DNA of 64,000 nucleotides from assembly GCF_020520425.1 (NCBI RefSeq), contig NC_079488.1, forward strand, positions 86,905,285 through 86,969,284. The letters run 5' to 3'. Under the pieces are notes generated by a model. It was not told where the DNA came from. It ran no database searches and saw only the letters and a program-made list of their open reading frames with translations. The position numbers and the translations under genes are program-made. The stretch is from Spinacia oleracea (Eukaryota; Streptophyta; Magnoliopsida; Caryophyllales; Amaranthaceae). Within the stretch, counting starts at the first letter, position 1; every line of letters begins with the position of its first letter. This document shows, piece after piece, positions 24,001 to 36,172 of this stretch.

Positions 24001-26447
24001 AAAAATAATGTTCAATCATGTTCCTGTTGTTGTTCCGTGAAGTGTACTGAATGAAGATAAAGTCTGAGTTGCATCTACACATTAAGAGGCATGATTTTTC
24101 AGATTTACCTGTTTCAGTGTTTTGTTATTTTCTATTTGAATGCTCTTGTATACCGGCTGATTGGGCTCTTAACACTTCTGAAGGCTGAAATGTCTTATAA
24201 CCTTCTATCTGCTGTAATTTGAACTGTGCTTTAGTTTTCTTCAGATTTACATGCTCTGTAGATTGTCATGAGCAAACTGACCCTGTCAGTGGCAGGATCC
24301 TCATTTTTTTGGGGGCGATGAGCCACAAGGGAAATATAAATTATGGGGGAGGGGGGATTCGAACTTGATACCTATTTTACAGTGGCAGGATCCTCAATGA
24401 CTGCTAATGTTTTCCAACTAATTGTGTTTGTTGTTTTCTCCAGCAACAAAGATTGTTGAGCCTTCTTCTCACAAAATGGTAAGCTGAGCTGCCGAGCAAT
24501 CTTTAGTGTCTGTTTTTCTGGTAATACTCATATTAGGTGTTTTCTGATTCTTGTAGGCAAAGCCCAAATCAGCCTCCAACAAACTTAATTTAGGTGTACA
24601 AGGGCCTATGAGAACATTGAAGCCTGGTTCTAAGGCATGTAAATTCCTCGTTGCATCATCTATATGCATATCTTCATTATCTTTATGTTTTAGCTGCACG
24701 CCATTTTAAGCAATTTTTAGCATTGCGGAAATCTGGAACATAATCTTAGTGTCTCCACTTGCTAAATGTCTGTTACTCCTTTCCGTCCCTGAAAATTTTC
24801 ACATTTGGTTTTTGCACAGAAAATAAGGTAGTAGATAGACAGAGAAAAGTATGAGAAAGTATGGGGGGTTAGGACCTTATAAGGTTTTCTTGAAATGTTA
24901 AATATTTTCAGACATCTATTTGAGGAACTTGTGTATTATTTTAGGGATGTAAGGAGTATTTCCTAATTTATAACTGTGGTTTGCCTTTCATTTTACTGAT
25001 AAATCACTCCTTTAGAAATGTACTTGTGCTAGCAACAATGTAGCTAAATTGACTTTAGCATTTTATTTGTTAGATAAAGCCTCCTGTCAACCGTAGCAGA
25101 GAGCCTATCTCATTGCTTTCCAGGCCACTTAAGCCAGCTGGTGGACCAAGTTTGCAAGTACCAGAAACTACCAAGAGGATGTCAGTTGGTGCCGGCCGTG
25201 TCAAACCAAATGTTAAGGCTGCAGTAAATGCGAAAGGTAAAATTACTTTTCTACTCTACCAGCATGTCAAAAAGGAGTTTATAACTCAATTAAGTCTGGT
25301 GTCAAAAGGTGCAGGTAATGGATCTCCATTGCCAGAGGCTTCCAATCAAGTTGGTTCAAGAAAGCCTGTGCCCAAAGCTCCGACTTTGTCCAAAATTTCT
25401 GCATCTTCTTCAGTATTGAACAGAACCGCAACACGTAGTTCACGCTCATCATGTGACAGCTTAAGTAGCTCTGCATCTGAAGATGTTCAAAAATCTCAAA
25501 CAGGTGTTTTCAGAAAAAAGATGGACAAGAATGTCAATTTGCCACCTGGTTCCAAGACCAGAACCTCAACTAAGGTTGTAGACAAGGTTAATTCTCAGAA
25601 TAAGGGGTCTCATCTCTCAGCTTATATAAAGTCCTCATCGAAGCTCTCCTCTAGCATATCACCTGCAAGCTCTATTAGTGAATGGTCCACTGAGTCTTGC
25701 TCTTCAACAGCAACAGTTAATCAGAAGCAGTTTGGATTAATCCCTTGTCCCCCTTCCTCACAAGATGTTACTGCTGATAGCAATGTTTCACGAAATCTGA
25801 ACAACCTATCTAGTGACAGAGCTTTGGGTGACCATGAAAATCAGGTACCAGGGATTGTTAGCCAACCTGCAAAGCAACCTTCAACGGGGAGTGTCGTGTC
25901 TAATACTCGTCCAAGTTCCGCTAAACCATCAGGTCTTCGAATGCCATCACCGAACATTGGTTTTTTTGATGGGGTCAGTTCTCTAATATGTCATATTTTT
26001 CTTTAAGGTTCTGAAGCCTAGCCTGCTGCTGGTTTTGGGTAGTGAGAAAAGCCAGCAAAATGCAACTTGTTGAGCGAGATGTTTACATAATTTAAAATCT
26101 GTGTTATCAGTGTTTATATACTCTGCATTCATGTGCATCCTTTACATTATTTTGCACAGGTAAAAGCTGGTGCTAAGACTCCTACTAGATCAGCCTTGCC
26201 GAGCAGCCTTCCTAGATCAGCAGCAGGAACATTCAGCACTTCTGGGGCTACAAGCAAGACAAGGCTTGGCATTAGTGCTCCTAAAATAACAGCAGCAGCA
26301 GCTGCTGTTGCAACTGTCAAGCAGTTAAACATTGATGCACACCTCAAAACAACTACAACAAGGACTCCTTTTACAATAAAGAATGTATCTAATGTGGTTG
26401 AGGTGAGAAACTCACCACCTGGATCAGCCACCGAATCATTAGCGTGA
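21092..26447 (+). CDS. Plant-specific Ser/basic-rich protein, 578 residues, 8 exons
   Basis: Exons 21092-21194, 22776-22922, 23023-23286, 24444-24478, 24557-24634, 25074-25236, 25315-25973 and 26160-26447; total 1737 nt, exactly 579 codons. The start MEDLETARIDAVTDSFSLID is acidic. A conserved block KSLAWDSAFFTNAGVLDPEE follows. The remainder is basic, low-complexity and Ser/Pro/Lys-rich (disordered), ending NSPPGSATESLA. I recall this block from plant proteins of unknown function, sometimes auto-named FLO11-like; no function is claimed. Two oddities: the fifth intron appears to use a GC donor (AAG-GCATGT at 24635), and the 78 nt sixth intron (25237-25314) has no stop and is a multiple of three, so retaining it would add 26 residues. 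Confidence 0.85.
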
Positions 26448-27464
26448 TGTTATGCCTTCTCTAAAGAATTCTCAAAAGGGGAATAGCTAACACTTGTTGT
26501 GTTAATGTGGCTTGCCATGTTATGTTCCAAGGTACATGTACTTGGACCTTACTAGTTTCACATTACATTCTTGCTCATTTACACTATACGTGGGCAAGTG
26601 AAGAAGATTACTGTCATTAACATATTGGAGGATAATTTATACATTTGTGGCATATGTCGCATAATACAATGTCTTGTGCATAATGATCGCTATGACTTCC
26701 TTTGTTGAGGATAATTTTGGATGAAGGCATGAAGCCTTTTTCGGTTGGTCTTAGAAATTCGTCTGAAGTAGCAGTATTAGTTTGTATCTTTTTATTCATA
26801 ACCATCTCAAGTTTTTCGTTTAAGTGAAGAAATTTCAATATTATACTAGCAACTGCCAACTACTTTCAGATTTCAGAGTAGAAGAATCTTTAACCAGAGG
26901 CAAATAATCGCAATTACTAGAAAGCAAGGGTATTGAATTATTGATAACTCTATACCTGTACTTTGTCAGGGAAGGAAGCCGCAAGTTTTTGTTTTTATGA
27001 GATCATCTCCTTCGTAGTAAATGTCATTTTATGCGATAAATGTTGTAGACTTATCTATTACTCCCTCCGTCCCTTAATACTCTCATTGTTTTGCTTTTCG
27101 GGTTGTTCCTTAATACTTGCACCGTTTCTATAAATGGAAAAATTTACCAATATTATATTATTTCTCACACTTACCTACTAACCACCTACATCCCTACTCT
27201 CTACAAAAAATCATTTAAAAATTGTTACCACGCTAAGCATAAAGGGTGAATTCAACCATTAGCTCAAGAATGAATTTGTATTAAGCTAATTGAAATAGAA
27301 TGATTAGAATTAACTATACAAACCCTCTGTGATGTCTCGCTACAGATTTTTATCCTCCCAACAGTATACACGATTACAAAGCCATATTCTACCAAAAACA
27401 TAAAACAGATTCTAGAAAAAAGATTATTTTAGAGCAGCACAGAAGTTATCATTTAGGACCAGCC
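26448..27464. other. Intergenic space between two convergent genes
   Basis: Presumed 3' UTRs of both genes. At about 27060-27200 lies a truncated Stowaway-like end (CTCCCTCCGTCCCTTAATAC, followed by AATGGAAAAATTTACCAATA). The matching right end is missing. Confidence 0.55.
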
Positions 27465-30400
27465 TTACTTTTGACCTTTCTTCCACAACACCCCAAACTT
27501 CTTCAACACGTTACCATTTTTCTTTTTGGATGAGTCGTCATCCATGTCATCTGAAAGAGGAGAATCCATCTTTGCAGCAAGAGTATTATAGGTGCTATCA
27601 AGAGAAACTGTACGGTCAACAAATTTTCCAGTTGAAAGCATATTGGCAGCTGCTTCAGCTGCCTTCCTCCATTGGTCTGATTGAACCTTCAATCTCCTAA
27701 GCTCAGCTTCAAGTTCTGCATTTGCAGTTTGCGCTGCATCTAGCTGTTCAGCAACTCTTGTGGCTCTCTGACTACTTTTATCTGCCTCCTCAGTTACGCA
27801 TCCAAGTTTCATCAACGCATCACTCTCTGCAGCCTTTGCTGCCTCTGCTAAAGCAGCAGCCTCCTGGTTTACTTGGCTTCTTCTCTCTTCTCTCCTCTGT
27901 ATATCCGCTTTTAGCATCTCATTCTCCTCTGTGGTATGCTGTAATTGAGTCTCCTTGTCCAACAAAGCTTCCTTTAGATCCTGGATATCTGCCTTCAACT
28001 TCTTAAGCTCAATCTCAAGTTCTGACTTTTTCGGGCTTGTCTCATTTTCCTCAATTTTGATGATTAGCTCTTTGTTACTTTCTGATAAATTCTTTATCAT
28101 GGTTTCTTTACTCATCATCTCTGATTTCACCTCTTCAATTGCATCCTTTGCTTTCTTCAATTCTTGCTCTAAACCAGCCTCCTTAGTACTAGAGTCTGAC
28201 TTTGCCCGCTCCACTTGATCATACGCATTTCTAATTTGCAATGTGCTCTGGATATACTGTTCCTCGTATCTATTTTCGGAAGCTTCTAACGCAGACTTTA
28301 GCTGATCAATTTCTAGTTTTAAAGACTCGATTTCAGCTTTGAGCTCACTGGTATCATCTTTCTCATCTTCACCATCTTCCTTAGGCATGATCTCTCCTGA
28401 TGAATTTTGGCTCCTAGCTTCCAAATCATCCATGAGTTTCCTGACCATGTTCTCTAATGATGTAACTTCAGCTTTTGACTGCTCTAACTCTGACACTAAA
28501 CTATTATACGCCTCCTTTGCCTTGAGGCCCTCAGAACGCAGATTCTCTGCACCTTTTATGGTTTCCTCTAATTGCATGTGGGCCTCTCTAGCCACTTCCA
28601 TTGCGTGAGCTTCAGATCCTTTGCAGTCGTTAAGCTGCTTTCTCATATTTTCAACCAGTGAAAAAGTTTCGGAAAGCTCTGCCCTTAAATGTTGAATCTC
28701 AGCATGTGCTGTTTCTGCATTCATACTCTGGGTTGCTTCAGACTCAGCTACCCTTTCAAGCTGTCTTTTGAGTTTTTGGATCTCATTCAAGGAAGAGGCA
28801 AGTGCAGCAGAATCCATAGAGTGCTGCTTTTGGATAGACTCAAGCTCAGATTGCCAAACTCGGTCGCGTTCTTGGGAGAGTTTGCGAAGTTCTTGAACCC
28901 GAGAATCCTCACAAGTGGAAAGCTGCATCAACTGCTGTTGAGACTCTTCAAGCCTTGCTGACATCACTGAGAGCTGTTTCTTTGTTTCTTCACACTCTTG
29001 CTGGGCACGCCACTTTACTGCTTCAGATGAGATCAACTGGTCCTTTGCCCTCTTAAACTCATCTTCGAGCTCAGCAAGCTGAGATTGTACCTCTGACAAT
29101 TTGCTGGGGGTATGCTTCTGGATATACAAAATAGATATCAAATGATGACTTTGTCAATGATAGGAGTTATGCAGTGAAACTACTTAACTGTAGCAATTAG
29201 ACGCGGAGGATGAATCCTGTTTAAGCCTTCACCTATCATGGTTTCTCTTTCTGTTTTTCTTTATCCCCATCCGCCAGTTTATTAGGTTTTAATTTCACGT
29301 TGAACATTTTATTAATGGAGAGTTATACAACTACCTTCAAACATTACAAACAGGAAGGAAGCAGACATATTAAGACAATTGATCAAGTTTATGCAAGAAT
29401 CAAACTGCATCATCTGCTTGGTGGGTTTCAAAAACTGAAGTAGGCTAAGTTTTTCCAGGTAATGGGTTGTTGAAAGTGAAAACAAATAAAATCCAATTCT
29501 CTGAACTGCGTTAAATCAACAGAAGCTGATGAATAATTACAACATTTAACACTAATCCCAGAGATACTTTAGGGTGTAGCTATTTTGAACTGCTAACTGC
29601 AAAAAATTAGAGACAATTTCAGTTTATTAAACTCATTCGCGGATTAGATAGACTACCTCAGTCGTTGGGGTTCGTGGTGACCCACGTTCCAAGGCTTTAG
29701 GACTCCTTTTTTTGCTCAAAGAATTTGGAGAAGCAATTGAACCAGAACCTGATCCGGCCGTTTTGAGCTGTCGAGCAATCCGAATTGTCGTGGGAGATGA
29801 CTTTTGGGAAGATTTCGTGGAAGGAGAGGTTCTCTGAAGCACTTCTGATGAGCCATTCCTACTATCAAAAAATAATAATCAGCATTCACACAAGTATAAG
29901 CCAGTGGACAAATTCCGGTGGTCTTAGCAAGAAATAACTTCGTTTTTTTTCATCATTTATTTTTTGACGGTGCTGCAAAGAACGGCCAGTAAATGCAAAC
30001 ACTTAGATGAGCCAACAGTTTTCTCTGCCAAAACAAAAACTAATTCATAGTTAATATGTTTCCATATGACCGAATATTTCTTCTCTAGGTGTGAACGGCA
30101 GAAGTGTCACAAAAACAGGCATCCTTTCCTGTCACTAACCCTATTCTATTTTCCAATATCACAACTATTTAAAGGCCTGCAAAACAAGAGCAAAAAGCTA
30201 ATCTCTAGATAGTCTCATATGGAAGTTAAGAGAGCAGAAAACTTAATTAAGCGTAAGACATGGTGGATATGTTTTCTCTAGGGGTCAACTGTTGAAGTGT
30301 AAAAAAAAAAGCCTCTTTTCTTGTCACTAACTATATTCTTTTTTCTATTATGCAACAATTTTGAGGCCTGGAAAACAAGAACAAAAAGCTAGCTGCTCAT

Positions 30401-30902
30401 CGCTAGCTTCATAATTCAGTTCCAAGACATAATAATTAGGTAACTTGTAAATAATCATATCATAAACAGCAGAAATGGCATCCTTCTTTTTCATTAGTCT
30501 AGGTTGAGGGATATGGGTAACCAAATCATATTTAGGTAAACATGCCAGATGTGCCCTACAGGCAAACATTATCAACAGTTAAATTATGATTCCACATTGA
30601 AGTTGAGGACAGTACTCACTTGATCACTAGCATAAATTCAAATACATTTAAGTAAGCTGGCAAAACACTATACAAAGAAATCGAACATACATTTTACCAC
30701 TTCAAATGCATAGTCTTGAGCTATGAATCAGTACATACTACATAATCTCGAGCTACAAATATCATAAATGAAATCGCAAGAAGTAGAAGGTGAGGGAAGC
30801 AGCTAAACAACATGAGTAAAATTTAGAAAAGCACAGATAGTTGCTAGTATGGCTTAGGAGTTAAACATAAAGAGGACATTACCTCGCTTTTGGAGTCTGC
30901 AT
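27465..30902 (-). CDS. ICR: Interactor of constitutive active ROPs (ICR/RIP family), 624 residues
   Basis: Effector scaffold that binds GTP-loaded ROP GTPases and links them to microtubules, exocytosis and polarity at the plasma membrane or cortex (family knowledge). Coding exons on the minus strand are 30902-30883 (MQTPKA), 29858-29657 and 29117-27465, all in frame; 20+202+1653 nt. The N-terminus is basic and Ser/Pro-rich ([20 protein letters not shown]). From about residue 75 it is a long coiled coil ([20 protein letters not shown] ... [20 protein letters not shown]). It ends [16 protein letters not shown], the ICR C-terminal basic/aromatic tail implicated in ROP binding. A noncoding first exon probably ends at 32146 (GCAG-GTACAT on the minus strand), making a ~1.2 kb 5' UTR intron. 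It is convergent with the preceding gene. The subtype (ICR2/3/5) cannot be fixed. Confidence 0.92.
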
Positions 30903-32145
30903 ATTTCACCCTCTCTTATAAGTAACAAACAAGAAATAACAATGGTAAAGTTATTCTTCAATGCTGCTTCCCTGACCCACTCACGCGCATACAGACACAA
31001 GTACTGTCAGAACTCAGAAGACCTCTCTGAAACAATACATGTGCAAAGAAGAAATGAAATGTTGATCAGAGATACCCAACACTTAATGAGTATTTTTCAC
31101 AACACAAATCAAAAGCAAAACTAACAACAACAATACAAACAATCCCTTCAAAGGAACTCCATTAAACATTAAACAACCGCCACTTCTACCAAAACCCACA
31201 ACAGAAAACATATTAAGAAAGCAAAACAAAATGATCTGTTGCTATCTCAGAAAAAAGAGAATCACAACACTATTACATAATTAAACAAAAGCAATCCCCA
31301 GAAACCACATTTGTACGTTTCTCTTTCTTTTTCTTTTCCTTCTTTTCACTCCAGTCCATAAACTGTTTTCTTTTCTTTTTTGATTAATAATAAGTAAAGC
31401 AAAATTCTGTTTGTGGGTGTACAGGGAGCCACCAAAGGGGAGTCATGTAGTCGGAATTAAAACTTTACCAACTAAGCTAGATCGCATACACCAAATTAAA
31501 GTTAATTACACAACTGTTCTTACAAAACATTATTTAAAGCTAGCAGGCATAAGTAACTAGGAAGCAAAGACACAACAACAACAACAACAACAACAACAAA
31601 TAAATAAATAACAAACCAAATCTCTTCTACACTACGCAATGCATTTGTATATTTGGAACCCCTGTTTATATATATTGCCGGTTTTATTTTCTGGGTCAAC
31701 TTCCCTCCTTCTCTAATTCAAAACATCGAGCCTAGATCTAAGTGAACTAATCGAATAAAAATTAGTCCGTATGATCTAAAATATACAGCAATTAACATTA
31801 ACACTAAATACAGGAGAAGATTATTAAAAAACTCCCCATTTCCTACCTACACTATTATAATCTCCCAAAAAAAAAGTAGAAAACTGGGTATTAACCAAAC
31901 GAGGGTAGTTCGTCAAAGTCTCAGATCAAATCCCGTATACATTCACAGCCTCCTTATACCCGTATCCACCCAGATAAACGGGGTTTTCATAAGAATGCAG
32001 AATGCAGAATGCAGAATAGACAACTGGGTATTTGAGCTAACTAGGTAAAATTCCGTCCACATCACTACCCTCCTCCGTGTACCCCTCATCCACCTAATAT
32101 AAATGGGGTTTTCATTAGAATGCAGAATGCAAAAGAGAAATGTAC

Positions 32146-32460
32146 CTGCAATATGAGCAAGGTGGTAGAACAATATGAGCAGCAACTGGCAAATTAAAAG
32201 TAGCTTATTTTGAGAAAAATGGGAAAATGGGGGGAGTTGAGAGCTAGAAAACAAAACCCTAAATGGGGAAAAAGATGAAGGAAAACGGTTAAGGTTGTAA
32301 ATAAGCATTCTTTTTGGTCGAGTTGCTTGGAGTTTTGCAGTCTCCAAAGCAGAGCAGTTTTTTTTTTTCTTTTTTTTTTTTGTTGTTCTTTCCTCTCCTC
32401 TGACAATGACAGTGTCACAGTTGACTGTCGTGGGGAGGAGACTAGGAGAGGAAAACAAAG
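32146..32460 (-). promoter_or_regulatory. Probable 5' UTR exon and promoter of the ICR gene
   Basis: On the minus strand, pyrimidine-rich leader-like sequence ending in a good donor (GCAG-GTACAT). Just downstream (31980-32130) AGAATGCAGAATGCAGAATG repeats and a duplicated ACCCTCCT...CACC block are present. The transcription start was not located. Confidence 0.4.
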
Positions 32461-32499
32461 GTCGGAACAAGATTTTGGAGGTCCTCATGCATATCACAG

Positions 32500-32950
32500 T
32501 AAAATACTCCTTCCGTATACTCACTCCGTATTTTAAAAAAAAATACACGTTGAATGTTACGGAGTACTTAGTTTTAAAAAATGAGTTCAATTTATTAAAA
32601 TAAGATGAAAGTGAGATAGTGGATGAATTATTTATCACAGTAAAAAGATAATGTGAATAAGTGTGCCCCCAAAAAGAGAGAAATATTAATATACTGAAAG
32701 TGGGGACCAAAAATATCAAAAAAAGTAAATGTATCTCTTTTTAAAATACGGCCGTTTAAAGAAATATCAAAAAAGAGAAACATTGAAAGAAATATTAATA
32801 TATTGAAAGTGGGGACCAAAAAATATCAAAAAAAAAGTGTATCTCTTTTTAAAATACGACCGTTTAAAGAAAGTTGTATCTCTTTTCAAAATAAAGAGAG
32901 AGTACAAAATAGGGGGAAAAAATTGAATGGTACTTTTTTCAAAGAAATGA
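32500..32950. repeat. Stowaway-like AT-rich repeat with internal duplication
   Basis: Starts with TACTCCTTCCGTATACTCAC. It shares TTTATTAAAATAAGATGAAA and TGTGAATAAGTGTG with the nested fragment at 7746-8790. A ~108 bp unit (GAAATATTAATAT-CTGAAAGTGGGGACC ... AAATACG-CCGTTTAAAGA) occurs twice, about 32680-32762 and 32789-32872. Confidence 0.6.
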
Positions 32951-32979
32951 TAATCCCGTCGTTCCTAAATATGTGTCAC

Positions 32980-33540
32980 TTATGACGCAAAGGCTTTGCT
33001 TACCCTGAGGGTAAGTGGTCCCTGGATTCCCCTGCCCTTTCATTGGACACGTCCACATCAGCTTAGCCACGTCATCCCCAAATTTTCAAAACCAAATTTT
33101 AGTTTGATTTTGAGTTCGAAATTCAAACTTAATAAAAAAAAAATTGTTGATGAAATCGGTTCCTCATGTACGGTTTCTACACTATTCCATATGATATCCT
33201 ACAAGAACGGAGTGTTTCTAAATGTAAAATTATAAAAACCAATTTTATTTTATAAAAATCTGAATTAATTTTATATTGATTTCCATAAATTAATACCTGA
33301 TTTATTTCATCAACAAAAATACGACAGGTGGGACTTTCATGAGTTCCTTGAATTTCTTCAAGCTATCATTTGTTGTTTAAACATGTAAGAAACAACACCA
33401 TAATAAGGAAGTATCTAGTATTTACGATAAGAAGATACAATACCCCTTTTTTGATTTTCAAACAGAAACATATTATTTTTCACTAAACATATATGAAATG
33501 GGAAAAGAACATTTCAGTTTCATGATTAATTATAATTACC
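32980..33540 (-). mobile_element. Element terminus related to that at 39420-39605
   Basis: In reverse complement this stretch matches 39420-39605 in order: a GTTTGAATTTC-type block, AAAATTTGG, GGCTAAGCTGATGTGG versus GGCAAAGCTGATGTGG, GACCAC, and AGCCTTTGCG. This suggests two copies of the same element end, in opposite orientation. Boundaries are uncertain. Confidence 0.45.
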
Positions 33541-33722
33541 TCAGCATCTTTCGCTTCCTCTGGTGCAGACTTCCCTTCCTCGTTGATCTGTTTTGGATCT
33601 TCTAATTCAGTCTCCATATCTCCAGATTCATCATTCCCAAACTCATTTGCAATCTCCATCACATCCGCAAACGGATTGTTTGACAGATCAATTTCCCTTT
33701 GTACAACAACACAAATTTCAAT
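33541..33722 (-). pseudogene. Isolated acidic exon-like fragment
   Basis: Minus-strand open frame REIDLSNNPFADVMEIANEF, continuing very acidic (ESGDMETELEDPKQINEEGK) to KDAE, followed by a GT donor (GAG-GTAATT). It has no start or following exon. It could be the acidic N-terminal exon of a FAR1-type transposase linked to the element end at 32980, but that is only inference. Confidence 0.35.
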
Positions 33723-35069
33723 TTAATTTCCCTTTTTACAACAGGAAACCAAAAAAATTACATTTCAATTTCCATTAATTTAACAAAATAACTTGCAAGA
33801 AAGTTTCCAATTAATAATAGCACACACCCGGCTATTAAACCATCAACATTTAAAATTAATGCCAGAAATTACATGTAAAAAATTAAAGAGCAATATGTGA
33901 AAACACGATTCACACTTACATTTGATTTAGTTTTACGGTTTTTTCATGAAATGCCCATGAGGTTTGCAATAATGCATCAAATACCCTCGCGTGTTTCGAA
34001 TCACATAATATACCCCTATTTATCCATATTGTTCACCAAATACACTTAGACTTAACGGACGTTAGTCCTCCGTTAGCTATGTTTTACCATTTTACCCATA
34101 GTGAAGGACATAAACTACAAAAAAATCATCTTCTACTGTTTCTCTCTCCTCTCCCCTGTTCTTCCTCCTCTCGGCGGCCGATCTCCTCTCTCTGGTCACC
34201 GGCGAGCCTAATTCGCCGTCGAATTGCAAGGATTTCATCTGCCGTAGGTAAAGCTCGTCGGATCGTGTTGTTAACCTTTCTCCTTTTGAGGTGGTCTAAT
34301 TAATAGTTTTTGGTGTTAAATGATTTTTGATTCTTGAGTTTTTCCCCAAATTATAGGGTTTCTTGAAGATTTTTGAGCAATTTCATGTTAATTGCAAGAA
34401 TCTGAAAATTGGTGATAGATTTGTTTCTGCGTTCTTCGGCGTTTTGATCGAAGGATTGACCGGATTTTGATCGGAGGTTGGTCTGTGGTTTGGTTGCGAT
34501 TCTTGGGTTCGTTGTTGAGCGAGGCATCTTATTCCTCAGTCGGCAATTCACCTCTACAAACTCCGAAGTTCTCCACCGTCCTCCACCCCTGGTTGAGCGG
34601 AACTCGGAACTGTTTGACTGAGATGGATCTTGTCTTTGCAGTTTACAGTGTGGCATTCCCAATCGAAATCTGCATACCTTGAGGCGTTTGGTTTGTCACC
34701 AAACCTCCGTTGCTTCTGCTCTGTACTACTAATTTTTAATTTTCTATTCGTAGTTTCGTGACATAAAACGAAGAACTACATTTGAACTGTTTGTTGTCTC
34801 CGTTGTATATTTGTCATAGTATACGAATATATTATTTTGGATGTTTCTCTGTGGAATATGATGACGGTATTTCTTGAAGCAAGAGATTTAGATAAATAGT
34901 TTCTATCTTTTGTGAATTGATTCATACTGAGGTTAAAGTGGACTCTATAATGATTATGAGCTTGGTTTCCACATGTATTCAGATAAACAGCACCTCTGTC
35001 ACTAATTCTGTATTGGCGTTTGTGAATAAGAATGGTTTTCTCTAAGAGAAAACTGTTTGTAATGTTTAT

Positions 35070-35286
35070 AGATTTGTATGCAACATGGGGGATATTCCCA
35101 TAGCAAGGAAAGTGTTTGAGAGTTTGCTGGACAAGGCCACTGTCTCTTGGAGTATAATAATAAATGGGTATGGATTACATAGAGACGGGGAAGGTGCAAT
35201 TTCTCTTTTCTCAGGGACGGAAGATTATGGAATAAAGCCTGATAACATTACATATCTTAGTATCTTATCAGCCTGCAGCCACGTAC
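35070..35286 (+). pseudogene. Captured PPR-protein fragment in the Pack-MULE
   Basis: About 72 residues in one frame: NMGDIPIARKVFESLLDKAT, VSWSIIINGYGLHRDGEGAI, then SLFS, GIKPDNITYLSILSACSH. These are consecutive PLS-class pentatricopeptide repeats (the VSW, GY, ARKVF and GIKPD...T+LS+LSACSH signatures). PPR proteins are organellar RNA-binding factors. Only about two repeats remain, with no start, so this is a captured piece in the element's forward direction. Confidence 0.85.
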
Positions 35287-35445
35287 TTTGTATATTATTT
35301 TGTATATTTGTCATAGTGTATGAATAACAATTAGCAGAGTGATGTTTTGTGTGTTCTGATCTGTATTCTGTTTTGCAGCCACGTATGTTTTGTTGTTCTG
35401 ACAATTAGCAGAGTCATAGTATACGAATAACAATTACCAGGAGTA

Positions 35446-35590
35446 TTTGGAAATGAATTGAGTATTAAGAATATCTTGTTGGACGAAAGCCTCACTCCAA
35501 AACTCAGCAACTACTCGATTCAGGCACAACAAACATGGACCAGCAGTGGGAATCTTGCTCTTAACAGCGAAAATCTTGTATTGCATTTGT
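35446..35590 (+). pseudogene. Captured receptor-kinase-like fragment in the Pack-MULE
   Basis: In-frame GNELSIKNILLDESLTPKLS followed by NYSIQAQQ. This resembles the catalytic-loop region (N-ILLDE-L-AKLS-Y) of plant LRR receptor-like kinases, especially the inactive type where DFG is replaced. Short and without flanking kinase motifs; possibly from a different donor locus than the PPR piece. Confidence 0.5.
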
Positions 35591-36103
35591 CCACTTAGAA
35601 ATCGGTTTATGTAAAGCCGTTAAATTCAAATACTTGGAATTTGGGTATTTGGTGCAACTTAGTTTACAAATAGGTGTATATTATGCAATAAGTTTATAAA
35701 TAGGGGCATTCTGTGAATTATAAACATGACTTAACGGAGGACTAACGGAAGGTCGGATTAGGGGTATTTGGTGCAAACTTAGGTAAAAATAGGGGTTTAT
35801 TATGTGATTCGAAACACGCGGGGGTATCTGGTGCATTATTGCAAACCTCGGGGGCATTTCATGAAAAAACCGTTAGTTTTACTGTAGCTTGTAGCGGTGG
35901 TAAGTTCAGCTTTTGAAGGTCGGTCAGTGGTGACAATTAGTAGAAGGACGGAGGTTGAAGTCGGTTATGGTGTGAAAGGAGAGGGAGAGATGAATACAGT
36001 AGAGGGAAGAGATGAATAAAGGAAGATGAATATACATTGAAAATTTGTAATCATAAAGTCCAACTGATAAAAGACAACTTAATGTAGCTAACTGACATTT
36101 TAC

Positions 36104-36163
36104 ATAACCAATGCACTTTTCCTTTTGTTGTTATTGAAACAAAAGGAAAAGTGCATTGGTTAT
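36104..36163. repeat. Perfect 26 bp inverted repeat with 8 nt loop
   Basis: Left arm 36104-36129 (ATAACCAATGCACTTTTCCT then TTTGTT) and right arm 36138-36163 are exact reverse complements; loop GTTATTGA. The following ATA can extend pairing weakly. It could extrude as a cruciform or form an RNA hairpin. Confidence 0.93.
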
Positions 36164-36172
36164 ATAATACCC

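Larger units (their letters stand above)
33936..35872 (+). mobile_element. Pack-MULE with captured host-gene fragments
   Basis: A 1937 bp element flanked by a perfect 9 bp duplication TTAGTTTTA (33927-33935 and 35873-35881). The ends are inverted: CGGTTTTTTCATGAAATGCC at the left and its complement at the right. Similarity runs ~145 bp inward (GAGGTTTGCAATAATGCATC; TTTCGAATCACATAATA; ACGGAGGACTAACG). There is no transposase. The interior is unlike the arms: a C/T- and GC-rich leader-like segment (34130-34260, containing CGGCGGCCGATCTCC and a possible donor), then PPR and kinase-like fragments. Nine-base duplication, long arms and foreign exon-like filling are the defining traits of Pack-MULEs. 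Confidence 0.85.

Noticed and set aside
27722-28961. Several plus-strand ORFs of 87-94 codons
   Set aside because: Antisense shadows of the ICR coiled-coil exon.
31943-32719. 258-codon minus-strand ORF
   Set aside because: Lies across the ICR promoter, leader and a Stowaway-like repeat; composition is low complexity (poly-Lys, Phe/Ser runs) and shows no domain.
34467-34682. 71-codon ORF in the Pack-MULE
   Set aside because: Possible captured exon, but no family recognised and both strands are open; left undescribed as a gene.
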